From Nymphalis io (Eukaryota; Arthropoda; Insecta; Lepidoptera; Nymphalidae): a stretch of 64,000 nt of DNA. Both the position numbers and the translations under genes were made by a program. Below the pieces are notes generated by a model. It was given only the letters and a program-made list of their open reading frames with translations, did not search any database and had not been told where the DNA came from. Each line of letters opens with the position of its first letter. The stretch's first letter is position 1. Of the stretch, positions 23,401-35,189 are shown one piece after another. The DNA is taken from NCBI RefSeq assembly GCF_905147045.1, contig NC_065889.1, forward strand, positions 3,911,001-3,975,000. The letters run 5' to 3'.

Positions 23401-25530
23401 GTCAATTATGATTGCAATCACAAAAAATCAATGCAATTTTATAAAGCTGTCACTATAAATATCACTTACTTTAGGAATCGACCAACCACCTAACCCTACT
23501 GTTCTGGCTGCACTCACCAAGCTGATTGATCAGACTTGGTTGCTCACTCCTCCAACTGAAGCCCGCTATCTCATCACTTTGGACATGAGACACCATATGT
23601 TCAAAGGTAAAGGTAAATCTTACATTTGTGTAGCAGCTACATTGAAGAAAGTTTTTGCATGTATTTAACTATATTTTGATTTCTTTAAATGTAATATTTA
23701 ATATCTTCTTTTTTCTTCTTCATCTTGCATTTGTATGTATTTGTGTATGTATTTCTTATTTTGCTGTTTTCATATAGGTCGTCATTTCTGCAAAACTTTT
23801 GTGATTCCAAAAAAGGGCAGGAAAACTTCAGCTAAAAGTACACCCGGCGGCGGCGGTGATGCTGACACTGAAAAATCGGAAAGCAAGAAACATTTACTTG
23901 CCGAATGCTTCTACAATAAACATGTGACTCCTGGACACGCCGGTTAGTTGATTACAAAGTCTAGTATTACAAGTGTGAAATCTCATTTGATATTGAAATG
24001 TGTGTTTTAAAAAAACTTGACACTTTATTTTAAGAAATAGTAAAGTTTCATTTATATGATATAAAGTCTAAACACAATATTTAATATTTTCTAATCTACA
24101 CTGAGACATTAATTGTTGTTTATGTCATATTCAATCTCAAAGGAAAATAATGATATTGTTTTCTAACAGCTATAATATTAGCACTACAATTGCTGAAGCG
24201 TGAAAAAAATGCGAAATTGGCAGTCTTCACTGAAGATGGAATACAGTTGGTCTCCATTGAGCGTAACTTTAGCAACATTGAAGAAGCAGAGTTTGTTTTA
24301 AGGGTAATGGTTTTCATATTAATAAAAAATATATAATATTAATTATCAATAAAATAAAATTTTAATTCTACAAGTAATACATGATTAAAATTAAATGTCA
24401 GAAATAAATATTACATACCTGGTTCAATAGCGATTTCATGTAGTGACTTGTTTGTGTGGCGATTAATATAATTTTACATATAGGATCACACAATAAACAC
24501 AAACTGTCACAGTTAGTTAGTTAGTTAGTTTAGGTTTTTTATTTTAAAGATGATAACTGGGATGTAAAAATGGAATATTGATATTTGACAAAATACAACG
24601 GTGGATTTTGTTCCCTCTTTCGCCCAGTGGAAATTTTAATTTGATTATTAATAAGTAAATGTAGTATAACTCAATATTAAAGAAATTGAATTTATATATG
24701 AACCATATTATGCATATGTTTTCGTACTATTGTAATAGTAATTGATTTGCTTTAATAATTGTACTGTAGGCTAATATTATTAATTTTTTTTTCTACAGAA
24801 AGCAAACTTAGGTCGCGTTCAACTTGACGCACCGATTGAATGGGCCATCAAAACCAATCAGGAGTTCGACGTGTTCATTAATATGGTGGATCGCACTACT
24901 CGCTACATGGAACTAGAAATCTCTTCTCGCGGTGGGCGAGGACCGGGAGGGCGATTTGGTCCACCACCACCTCCATCAAAGGAGATAGAAGACCATTGTC
25001 CCGTTCGAGCTCTGGAGCGTTATAGGGCGAAAACAGTACCAGATGCTAAGTAAGTTTAATTTTAAATAAATACCAAAAATTATAATCATTATCAATAATG
25101 CATATACCCACCCCATACCCTTTAAAAATTTTTTATTTTTGATGCATTTTTCAAAGGTTTTGTTTATGTCAATTCTTACAAATTTTATAAAATATATGGA
25201 TTGATACACATTCAACATTTCATTGATTTTAAAAAATCGCCTTTTAACTATGATATTATATTATATTGAACCTCGAAAAATGTATTTCATCTTACATATC
25301 GCTCGCTCCTATAGCCGGCACTTATATTATATGCGGATTTATTCATCATTATCAGATTTGGGTTAAAATTTATTTTGTTTCTGTTTGTTTTCAGGATGAT
25401 CGTGATGTCGTTAGCCTCGCACCGAATAGCGACCACCGACGGCACCCACGAGGGCGTGCTAGACATCGTCGGTGTCGACGAACACGTACCGAAACTGATG
25501 GATGCGTTCGTCCTCGGCCAGTTCAAGTAG
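20423..25530 (+). CDS. Ro60: 60 kDa Ro/SS-A ribonucleoprotein (TROVE domain), degenerate vWA
   Basis: Eleven exons give 636 residues: 20423-20620, 20701-20875, 21645-21803, 21989-22200, 22618-22823, 23190-23326, 23475-23612, 23778-23942, 24170-24303, 24799-25049, 25395-25530. All introns are GT-AG and phases agree. Residues about 20-360 are the TROVE ring of helical repeats that binds Y RNAs and misfolded small RNAs ('WY.RKDPMELA', 'HGRSHKTLLKKSH' in exon 3, 'DAVIKYAIFGLKRAK' in exon 4). Residues about 393-636 correspond to the vWA domain. The usual D-x-S-x-S metal site is D399-M-R-H-H here, so metal binding is probably lost. Basic/Gly-rich (419-447) and RGG/Pro-rich (552-567) inserts lie within it. 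Two adjacent donor sites end exon 7 (23,606 or 23,612). The C terminus (MIVMSLASH...GVLDIVG) matches the Ro60 end. Confidence 0.9.
20876..21644 (+). other. Ro60 intron 2 with a probable repeat insertion
   Basis: The intron contains GC-rich stretches unlike its surroundings, 'GGGCGGCGGGCGGCCGCGGC' near 20,995-21,015 and 'AGCACGCGCTTACTAG' near 21,380, separated by AT-rich DNA. They look like parts of an inserted repeat, but no element is recognised. Confidence 0.35.
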
Positions 25531-25732
25531 ATCCGCACTTGGATTATATTATCAACACATTGGAATTAACTTTTCGGCGACGGTTGTATCTTATGCAATT
25601 TAATCGACTTCCTTTTACCTCAGTATTTGATTTGTTTACACCATGATGTGTTCCGAACCAAATTGAAAATTAAAAAATATATACGAAAAAATTTTGTATG
25701 TAATGAAATGCCAATTGGCTATGCTTTTTATT

Positions 25733-25751
25733 GAGAGAGAGAGAGAGAGAC
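25733..25751. repeat. (GA)n microsatellite in the Ro60 3' UTR region
   Basis: Nine to ten GA units about 200 bases after the Ro60 stop codon. Confidence 0.95.
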
Positions 25752-28149
25752 GAAAGATTGTAATTTTTATTCGTTTTATAATTTTCAATTTTAATTTATC
25801 ATATCAGGTTCGGTCACGTTAAAACTAGTTTCAAAGAAACAATTCAAACAAGTAGCTTTTAATTATATATTTTTTTTATGTTAAATTACGCATTAGATAT
25901 AATTCAGTTTGGTTTTGAGGTTTATTAATAAACACGCTGCTACATGCAAATATATTATGCTACCTAACATTGTGGGTATTTTAAGAACTTAAAAGCCACC
26001 ACCACCAAACATTTAAGATTGATAAAAGTTTAATGTGACTAGAAATGATATTTTTGTATCAGTTCTGGTAGTGAACATTCTTAGATCTCTGTCTGAACCT
26101 CGTTTAATGGGGAAAGTCTTTGTTAATTATTATATTTAGTAAGTTGTTTCGCTTAGATATTTTACTTAAAATTAATCTATGGTTTAAGACTTTTAACTCA
26201 ATTTTTATCACAATCATTTCTGGTAGTGACATAGAAAATGATTTACGGTTTTTTTTTTGTTTTTTCTTTATATTTATAGGGATGCTTAATAATCTAAAGC
26301 TTTTATGCATAACTTTTATTCTTATTCAATAAGAATAAACACATATTTTGTAGTTTTATAATGAAGTACCTATCCTTTCAGGGGATATTGTCAATATGGT
26401 TTGTTTCTTAAAAGATTTTTCAATATTAACATACCCTCATACAGGTTAGGTATTTTAAATTATAGTTTTATTTTTTATATAAAGCTTATTTGTAACAGGG
26501 TCTTTTTGGTCATTCAAAAAATTGGCACCTGATGCTCATTGTACTCACGGAAATGTGTTCAATAATGCAAAGATGAGTAAATGCGGTGACAATAGCCGAA
26601 ATTGCTTTTATGTTTAACTTATAAAAGATTATATTTCAAAAATAAATAACCGCAAGATCGATCGCCAGTACTTTATTAATGTAGTTATCGTGTTTGAAAT
26701 TTTATTTATTACTGTTTTTAAAGATTTTGAAACGGTGGTTAGTGGGGTTATGCGTTGAATCTTTCCTCTTTGCCAAAGTAAAATATGCATTTGTAATTTA
26801 ATTCAAAAAGTACTGGCGTAGATGTTTATTTGTTAACAATATATATATAATAGAATATCTCTCGTATTATAGACTAATAGAAAACTGATACATGCTCATA
26901 ATAAATTTTATAGGTACATACAAGTTTTCGGATGTATTTTTATTGTAGCGTAATAAGATTCAATGTTACATTTAATTCCCGACGCGATGGGCATGTATCA
27001 AATTTCGCACTGTTCGTAGTAATAAGTAAATCCGTATCGATATGTTGGTTACTTTTGTACTGATAAGAGCGGACTTCAGAATCTGTGATCACTTGGTACT
27101 CTCTCGGGTTTAAGTAATTTTTTATAACTGATTGTTGAAAATCTTTTAAACCTAAAACTCGAAATTGCTAGGTTATACGCTTTTTTTATTACTTATGTTA
27201 TTTTGTTGTGGAATGTTATAGATAACCAATTACTTAGTATTATGCCAAGCACACTATTTATTTATCAAGCTGTTAAAAACGATATGTTTCAATGTTATGA
27301 GTGACTTGAATTTTATTGGTATAAAAAGAGGAAGATTGAACGCGTTCTTGTTTTCCATTAATTGTAATCATTTTATTGATTGTCACTGAATAAAATATTG
27401 AAACTTATTTATTTAGAAGCTTGTATTTCAAAAATAGCATTCTGTGATTATTGATGCCTTGGCAACTGCATACCTTAGTGATATTTTAGCCTAAAGGCTG
27501 ACATTTCTTTTGGAGTCAAATGAAATAAAAGAAAATGGCCGATTTTAGGTAATATTTAGACAAAGCAAAATAACTATAACAATTAAAAACAACTTTAAAT
27601 CCTATCACAATATTTTTGTATGATTTCTGTGAGAAAAGAATATATTAACAATTTTATAAATGTTTAATAACCTATATAAAATATGAAATCATATTGACTT
27701 AATATTTTATGTATATAGTTTAGTAGCTTTTTTCAGTTAAGCATTTCAAAAAAAAACCTCTCGCTGATTAGTATAGATAATCATTTTTTTGGCAATAAAA
27801 TATATACTTTTCTCTATGAAATAAAAAGAATCATTTTTTCCGTCCCATTTGTAAAACTCTCATTTTAAATTATGTTAGTCCTAAGTTCAGAATATTATTT
27901 GTTTAACCAGTCACAGCGGCATATCAATGGCACCTTAAACTAAGTATAACAAAAATGTAGATAGCATTTAAAAAATGTACTTGCATGATTGTTTTCAAGT
28001 TTAATAAACATCTAAATTCAAATGTTTTTATTTTATTTTTGAATTTAAGTGAATGATAACATTTGTAGATACTATTTGGTAATCAGTTTAGCTCAATACT
28101 TTAAGTAATTGTTTTTTTTCTTTCTTATTCTATGTATAAGAATTTAGTA
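25752..28149. other. AT-rich non-coding DNA
   Basis: The beginning is the likely Ro60 3' UTR (AATAAA-like signals near 25,925). The remainder has no recognisable gene or repeat; open frames at 26.1-26.3 kb are AT-rich noise on both strands. Confidence 0.45.
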
Positions 28150-28565
28150 TTAATGTAGTTTTTTTGGCATCCAATAATCATTAATGGAGATGATGAAAGT
28201 ACATTTCCGTGCGTCTGAAAGAATAAAGTGATCTCGACCCCTCGGATTATGTTGGATTGTCTCAACGTCTATCAGACTAATGAGATGAAATAAAGAGTGC
28301 TCCTGTTCACAGGTGGGGATCCACCGTTGTGGGTATGGTGGGAATGCCCACAACCCTACCTCGACTGTACGAGTATTGCAATGTATTGATTATAAGTGAG
28401 TCTGTAGTCCGACTTGACTGATTTTCGGGTGACCACAACCTTTTGAAGGCTGGATCTGCATCTGCGCGTTCTTGTTCATACATTAGTGCTCAAGAACAGA
28501 TAATGTCACCTTGGCAGTTGGCTAGTCTTTGAGTCTACCAACCTTGGCCGAAACTCGGTCAGGGT
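28150..28565 (-). repeat. Probable dispersed repeat fragment, unclassified
   Basis: A block of higher GC than its neighbours. The minus strand has a 67-codon frame containing 'ISLIDVETIQHNPRGRDH', a phrase that I associate with repeated lepidopteran sequence, but I cannot name the element. No copy elsewhere in the window. Confidence 0.3.
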
Positions 28566-28934
28566 AACATGGCACTCTTTGAATAGTATAAGTAGTCAAA
28601 GATTCAGAAACAAAGTTACAAACCTTAGATATAAAATAATTATTAGAGCGCATAAAATTATTGAAATAAATAAAAATCATCGTAATATAGCAATACACAA
28701 GAGCTACTCTTTTCCATCTATTAATAGCGGAATTTAATTTTGTATATATTAATATGTGAAAATATTTAGAAAAAATTGGGGATATTTCCAATAAATGGCA
28801 CGATATTATTATTCAATACTCATATTTTTTCAAACACTTCATTTTTCAAGACTATTTTCTCAGATAGCTCTGCGTTTGCAAAAAGTGCCTTTGTTTATTT
28901 TTCTACTGCCATTGTGTGCTTATTAAATTATTAG

Positions 28935-29020
28935 GAGCATGCGCTGGAGTCCCTCAAGAATCCCTCTACGCTCCCTTCTGACTCCTTCCTTTACACGATT
29001 ACACGAACGATATATCCAGA
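28935..29020 (+). mobile_element. Decayed LINE reverse transcriptase fragment
   Basis: A plus-strand frame reads ACAGVPQESLYAPF, a stop, then LLPLHDYTNDIS, which corresponds to the 'AGVPQGS.LAP...LYTNDIP' motif of jockey-type RTs. A stop codon and the changed Gly show decay. Confidence 0.55.
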
Positions 29021-29798
29021 CAGAGAAGCCGAGTAGATTTAAGAATTTTTGTAGAACAATTGGTCAATTGGCCAAAAATTTAGCGAAACTACAAATATCA
29101 TACTGAATACATTTTTATGCACTGCCTCGATTTGTTTAGGATATGTGCGTAACATCTATTTCCATAAGAATTGATGTCAGCGCGAGAGGTACTTACTACT
29201 TAAGAAGAGGAAACATACTAGACAGATACAGGAGACCTTTGCACGTAGTGAATGCCTCAGACTAGGATCACAGCTATGGTCGCTCTTTTATCGAAACGAA
29301 ATCCCCGGCTTGCGCCGTCTCGTCGACGGATATGACAACGCCATCGCTCCGCTCATTACGCCCGCTTGCGTCCTTGCAGAAGATGCTTTTAGGATGGTCA
29401 TTTCTGTGAACTTTCAATTGCCTCACTTCTTTTGGTTAAATTTTCGGACTCATTTCAACAACCGGCAGAAATACATATTTAGAAAAAAGAAAAAACACAT
29501 ATTGCATTATAAGATTAAAGTGCATGATTAAATCCATTATTTAATAACAGCGTCGTCAGCTAATCGTCATCCACAAAAGCTCCCGGTTCTCCTGTTTATA
29601 ATTCCAGTCGGAATATATAGATTCATTATACTAGAATTCAAAGCTAAATAACATGGTCTTTAGCTTTGGCTGTCACAATGACAAATGATAACGTTTTATA
29701 TATGATTTTGAAGTTTTATTTCGACGATTGACGATTGAAGGATAGTTATAGAGATTTATTCAAAGAACGATTTCAAAACCTATATATATAACAATAAA
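29021..29798. other. Intergenic, possible further LINE debris, PP6 promoter region
   Basis: From about 29,200 to 29,460 the plus strand is unusually GC-rich with an open frame (29,310-29,531) that shows no known domain; it may be the downstream part of the RT fossil at 28.95 kb. The last 150 bases include the 5' UTR of the PP6 gene. Confidence 0.4.
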
Positions 29799-32020
29799 AT
29801 GATGGGCGACGTAGATAAATGGATAGAGATTGCAAAAAGATGTAAATACCTACCAGAAGATGATCTTCGTGAACTGTGTAATATAGTTTGTGACTTGTTA
29901 CTTGAGGAGCCGAATGTTCAACCGGTACAAACACCTGTAACCGTTTGCGGAGACATCCATGGACAAGTAATTACAGTTTTTTTATTAACTATATTTGTTA
30001 ATTTTATACGGCGTTTTATTAATTATAGTAAATATATATTATAACCAAAACAAGTTCATTGTCAAAGTCCATGTAAAACTACTCAAAATATTCACAAATT
30101 TAATGTTTAAATATTTTAAAAACTTATTTCTTTTAATCCATATACTTTTCTGTTATAATAAAATATAAAGAAATACATCCTCAATTTTCTTCAAAACAAT
30201 AGATTTAATGATTTATTCACCTAAACAAGGAAATAGTATACAAATAAGAATAATATATTAAATAAATATTTCAGTTTTATGACTTAGAAGAGCTCTTTCA
30301 CATAGGAGGTCAAGTTCCAGACACAAAATATATATTTATGGGAGATTATGTTGATCGAGGGTATTATAGTCTTGAAACACTAACCCTCCTTATGGCACTT
30401 AAAGCCAGGTATCCAGACAGGTGAGATATTCTTTATTACCCCTAATTTTATTTGATATTTGCTTACTCAGTAATAATACTTGAAAAAGTTATTTTATATA
30501 ATATTCTTTATATTTATATCTCTAACATAAATCTTTCAGGATAATATTATTGAGAGGAAATCATGAAACCTGTCAAATCACTAAAGTTTATGGATTTTAT
30601 GATGAATGCCTAAACAAATATGGTAATGCAAATGCTTGGAAGGATTGTTGTAGAGTTTTTGATTTGCTTACAGTTGCAGCGGTGAGTCTTAACATCTATG
30701 TATGTTAGTACTAATAAACATGACAGCTTTTGTAATACTAATTGATAAATTAGTAGTTTATAATTATGTTATTTTTTCTCACAGCATAGTTAGGGTAGAT
30801 ACTAATAATTTTTTACAAATTCATAATCATCGTTTTTTTACGATTCATTTTTTTTAATCATAAGAGAATAGGCAGCACAAGCAAATAGTAAGCTTTAAAC
30901 AGCCCAATTGCTATTTATGTAAAGTAATTGTTGTTATATTGTATTAAATTATTGAAACTTGATTGATTACAGTTAATCGATGAAACAGTATTATGTGTCC
31001 ATGGGGGATTATCTCCAGAAATATCAATGTTAGACCAAATTAGATGTATTGATAGAAATCAGCAGATACCACATAAAGGTGCTTTTTGTGACTTACTATG
31101 GTCTGATCCGGCTGATGTTAAGATGTGGTAAGTTTATTAATTCTTAGATAGATAAGTGGGTTATTTTGTAGAATTTATTTTTATATCAAGTACAAAGTAA
31201 AAGAAAATCCTTTTTTTTTATTTTTACCAATACCTTTTTTTCTTTAAATCATTAATAAATACTTTAAATGTGTGACTTTAACTTATATTTAAAAGGACTA
31301 ATGTATGTTTAGCCCAATTTTTTTTTTAATTACTTTCAATGGTTTTTATTGTGACTTAATATACATTGTAAAATAAAAAAAAAATTAGTATACCATTCTT
31401 TACTTTCAGGTCTGTCAGTCCTAGGGGAGCTGGATGGTTATTTGGTAGCTTTGTCACAGAGCTTTTTATGAGCTACAATAACTTAAGTCTGATATGTCGA
31501 GCACACCAACTTGTTAATGAAGGTATAATATGATTTTTAAATCATATCTATAATTGGAATATAGGTATTTACCTGGCCGACCAGAGCCCATAGACATTTT
31601 CTTCTACCATCAACCAAGCAACCAAGATGTTATGTCCCTTGTACCTGCAACCAAGTAATGCTGTTTGGACTGATAAACTAACATGTAGAAGAACTAATCT
31701 CGGTGCACTTTAACTAAAACCCTGCCAGCCACCAATAAAGTTGAAAGGTTTTTTAATAATAATGAACCCATTGCTTGATAAGTTTTTCTCAATTGAAATT
31801 AGTATAAGTACTGTAAATTTGTGTTTCAGGTTACAAATATATGTTTGACGAGAGATTAGTCACAGTTTGGTCGGCACCTAACTATTGTTATCGTTGCGGT
31901 AATGAAGCTTCTATAATGGAATTTAAAACAGTCAATGATAGAAGTGCTAAGATCTTCCAAGCAGTACCGGATAGTGAAAGAGATGTTCCCCCTCAGCATA
32001 CTACACCATATTTTCTGTAG
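29799..32020 (+). CDS. PpV: Serine/threonine-protein phosphatase 6 catalytic subunit
   Basis: Six exons (29799-29966, 30275-30420, 30540-30681, 30973-31127, 31410-31522, 31830-32020), all GT-AG, encode 304 residues, one fewer than human PPP6C. The PPP-family metal-binding motifs are intact: GDIHG (51-55), GDYVDRG (79-85), RGNHE (110-114) and HGG (162-164), followed by PRGAGWLFG, ICRAHQ and SAPNYCYRCGN. The C terminus ends in TPYFL, the Leu-ending tail that is carboxymethylated in PP2A-type phosphatases. The N terminus (KYLPEDDL, NVQPV.TPVTVCGD) is PP6-like rather than PP4- or PP2A-like. PP6 acts in mitosis and in JNK/NF-kB signalling; the Drosophila gene is PpV. Two in-frame ATGs (29,799 and 29,802) are adjacent; either may start. 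Intron 5 carries an old SINE-like fragment. Confidence 0.95.
31563..31690 (-). mobile_element. Decayed fragment of a short dispersed element in PP6 intron 5
   Basis: Shares 'GCCCATAGACATT', 'AACCAAGATGTTATGTCCCT' and 'GTACCTG' with the complete copies at 32.2 and 33.9 kb, in the same orientation as the latter. It is heavily diverged and internally deleted. Confidence 0.65.
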
Positions 32021-32154
32021 TCAATTCATGCTCAATGTGATATAAATATTTCATGATAATATCATAAATTTTGTATATTAAAATATTGTACATTGTATTT
32101 TGTTATATTATTTATCACTGTAAGAAACATGTGGATATGAGTAGCCTCAGATTA

Positions 32155-32462
32155 ACATTTTATACTTATTGTGAGATTGGTGGTAGGGCTTTGTGCAAGC
32201 TCATCTGGGTAGGTATCCACTCATCAGATATTCTACCGCGAAACAGCAGTACTTGGTATTGTTGTATCCAGTTTGAAGGGTGTGTGAGCCAGTGTAATTA
32301 CAGGCACAAGGGACATAACATCTTAGTTCCCAAGGTTGGTGGCGCATTGGTGATATAAACGATGGTTAACGTTTCTTACAATGCCAATGTCTATGGGCGT
32401 TGGTGACCACTTACCATCAGGTGGCCCATATGCTCGTCCGCCTTCCTTTTTTATAAAAAAAA
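32155..32462 (+). mobile_element. Short dispersed element (second SINE-like family), near-complete
   Basis: Runs from 'GGTGGTAGGGCTTTGTGCAA' through 'ATTACAGGCACAAGGGACAT' to 'CCATATGCTCGTCCGCCTTC' and ends in an A-rich tail. The same sequence occurs inverted at 33,836-34,125, in PP6 intron 5 and near 58.3 kb. This is one of the commonest short repeats of butterfly genomes. I do not see a tRNA-type promoter, so it may be the 3' end of a LINE or a non-tRNA SINE. Confidence 0.8.
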
Positions 32463-32529
32463 AAGATTACTTTTAATCTCATATGACGAGAATGAGTCTG
32501 TCTGGAAATTAGTTAATATAATGGAATTA

Positions 32530-33335
32530 GTTAATATAATAAACCATTACGCTAGACTTTGTCGAACGCTTTTGCTACATCGAAGTAGTTTTGTTTATGG
32601 CCAAGCCCTTTAGTATGTCTTCCGTTAAGCGGTGGACCTGGTTGACGCACAACTTTGAAACCGAACTGCTCCTAAACCTTACCGAGAGTGTTAAGAAGTA
32701 TAATGGTATCGATAGCTAGTGGACTGATTCCTGGGTTTCCCTTGTTCAGGGATACCTATGGCTATGGCTTCTTTATAATGGTCGGGAAAGGAGCAACCTG
32801 CCCGAAGGGCGTTAAATATAAGTACAAGAAGTGTGATAAGCTGTTGCGGGAGGCGCTTAATGGCTTTATATGAAATCCGGTCGGCATCGGAAAAAATCTT
32901 TTTTAACTTGTAATGTCTTGACAATCGATTCGATTTCCTCGACTAACGTCGGATAAAAGGTTCGTCTTTGGTGGCACAAAGCGGATGTTGTCTACTACCG
33001 CGTGGGCCTTTAAGGGGTGTTCCGGATCTACCGGTTAATTGATCGGTGAGCGTCGTCGAGACTGTCGGTTAAGCACTCGGCCTTTTTTTTTCATGCAGTG
33101 GAAACCCTCACAAAGGTACCCAGCTCCCTTGGGGGGAAAGTCGTCTGTTGCGGCAGGGAAATTCGGGTGTAACTAAGGAGAGATGTTAGCGGCTGATCCA
33201 CTTTTGAGGGATTTTGGCATCATCCAGAACGGCTACAATGCGCTTCCTAGCTACGACTTATAAGGCCCCGCTTACTCGCTACGAGCTTCTATAGTTTACT
33301 ACGACACCATTATACTATTTTTATTATCTTCCGGA
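32530..33335 (-). mobile_element. Decayed jockey-like LINE (endonuclease end to RT)
   Basis: The minus strand reads 'SDADRISYKAIKRLPQQL', 'LVLIFNALRAG..PDHYKEA', 'IGIPEQGKPRN', then after a frame change 'STLGKV', 'EQFGF' and 'YFDVAKAFDKV', in the order expected for RT motifs 0-3 of a jockey-type LINE. The 5' part (33.0-33.3 kb) still resembles the linker before RT. Many stops and indels. It is enclosed by the inverted pair of short elements at 32.2 and 33.9 kb. Confidence 0.75.
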
Positions 33336-33384
33336 TTTTGTTGCCTGGTACTTCAAATACAATAACTCAAATCAAATTACTTTA

Positions 33385-33505
33385 TTCAACATTGAAGCAT
33401 TTTACTTTCTTAGTGATCGTCAAACTAGAAACTACCGCCGGTTCGGTAAAGAAACATCCAGCCCCAAGAAGAATCGGTGAAAGAAACTCAGCGGGTTTTT
33501 TAATA
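33385..33505 (+). repeat. Dispersed repeat fragment
   Basis: Contains 'ACTACCGCCGGTTCGGTAAA' and 'GAAAGAAACTCAGCGGG', a phrase common in non-coding DNA of Lepidoptera and probably the 3' region of a LINE. One copy only in this window. Confidence 0.45.
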
Positions 33506-33835
33506 TCGTGTTTCTTGCCAATCAGTCAATATGGGGGACCCACTGCAACTTGACATCTGATTCGTAATACGAGGGATCTCTTATTTAACTTTTTATTATT
33601 ATAAATATAGTTGTTGTGACATTTTGCCAAGGCATATATAGGAAAATGCCAATTGAATACTCCCTTCCAAAAACACCTTCTGCTATGCTACAGCATTCTC
33701 GATCATCTCCGGATATAACCGGAGATTCTAACATAACAATGAGGTCACAGAGATTAGCGTAAGCAGACTTGGAATATTTTCTGAATGAATTTGAAAATAT
33801 GTTTTCCACTGGACAGCTGCAGAGGAGAGTATAAT

Positions 33836-34125
33836 TTTTTTTTTATAGATTAGGAAGGCGGACGAACATATGGGCCACCTGATGGTAAGTGGTCACCAAC
33901 GCCCATAGACATTGGCATTATAAGAAATGTTAACCATTGCTTACATCGCCAATGCGCCACCAACCTTGGGAATTAAGATGTTATGTCCCTTGTGCCTGTA
34001 ATTGCACTGGCTCACTCACTCTTTAAACCGGAACACAACAATACCAAGTACTGCTGTTTTGCGGTAGAATATCTGATGAGTGGTTGGTACCTACCCAGAC
34101 GAGCTTGCACAAATAAATTTATTGC
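33836..34125 (-). mobile_element. Short dispersed element (second SINE-like family), inverted copy
   Basis: The reverse complement of the element at 32,155-32,462 over nearly its whole length. It begins on the plus strand with the poly-T complement of the A-tail, then 'GAAGGCGGACGAACATATGG'. The two copies are about 1.4 kb apart in opposite orientation. Confidence 0.85.
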
Positions 34126-35189
34126 ATGATGAGCTTGCATAAGTAAATTTATTATTATTATAGACAGAACTTTAAAAGGCGTAAGAAGTTCAGACAAAAT
34201 TATGAGACTATCACCTTCTTGTCTTCTACAAGCTTTCGTCAAATACAGAAAGTATTAGTAAGTGAAGTTTCGAAATGCATTACACCCATGATAGATAATA
34301 ATTGTTATCAATTAATACTTCCGGTCCTACATATACGGCTAGTTCGGGTACATCTTGATGATTATTTATAAGTATAGATTAAAACTTCTGTTTAACAATT
34401 TAATTAGTAATTTCATAATCAAATAAATAGTTGATTCATATTTGTTTATACTTGGAACATTTTATTATATATTATTCTATTTATTAATGGCGCCTTCTGC
34501 TTGTCAGCTTCCGGCGCAATTAATAAATAGTGCTTATTGTTTATTTATATTTTCTCAAATTATGTCGATTAATCAATGCTATAATAATTTTGTTTTATTA
34601 TGTATAATGTAAAGATTAAGCTACTAGAATCTTATTTTACTGATCTGGCTAGGTTATCTGCGGCTTATCAACTTCCGGTGTAATATATTAATCTTTAATA
34701 TTTAATGTTACATAATCTTGTATTATTAAATAATATTTGTCCGTAAATAATCATTAGAATAATTAAGATAAACAATGTTTAATATTATCTTTTAAGTTTG
34801 TAAATTTAGTATTAAATTAGGTCAAGATGTTTTTGTATAAATACCGCCAGTTTAAATATATCGGGCATTGGTATTGTAACCGTTGTAACGAGCATTACAA
34901 GTGTTTTCTTATATAACGTATCGTCATTTTCGCCGCCACCCTGGTAATCCACCTTCTATATAATTCTTAACCTGGGGAAGTTGGGGTGGGCTGCAAGTTG
35001 GAAATAAAAACAACTTCCCAAATATTTATTTATTTTGTGAAAAACTTAAGAGAATTTGTTGATCTATTAAACAAACAGTTAAATTTTATGAGCAGTGGTT
35101 GTTGGTAAAACACTCAATTTATATTTTTGACTGAAGTAAGTATAAATGTGTATATCCAATACTGATGTGATATAATGTTGTATATAGTA
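34126..35189. other. Intergenic region between PP6 and eIF3i with hairpin-bearing AT-rich DNA
   Basis: Contains two diverged hairpin units around 34,477-34,530 and 34,610-34,700, a TATAAATA-like box near 34,842 and a GC-richer stretch to 34,990. It could include a decayed solo LTR, but no long direct repeats or TG...CA ends are clear. The last 150 bases are probably eIF3i 3' UTR. Confidence 0.35.
34477..34530. repeat. 18-bp hairpin, one mismatch, 18-nt loop
   Basis: Arm CTATTTATTAATGGCGCC (34,477-34,494) pairs with 34,513-34,530, with a single mismatch. The loop contains 'TCAGCTTCC'. A related sequence with 'CTTATCAACTTCCGGTG' flanked by TAAAGATTAA and TTAATCTTTA lies about 180 bases downstream. 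Confidence 0.9.

Noticed and set aside
24511..24531. TTAG repeats resembling insect telomere sequence
   Set aside because: The unit is TTAG, not TTAGG, only about five copies, inside a Ro60 intron; a plain microsatellite.
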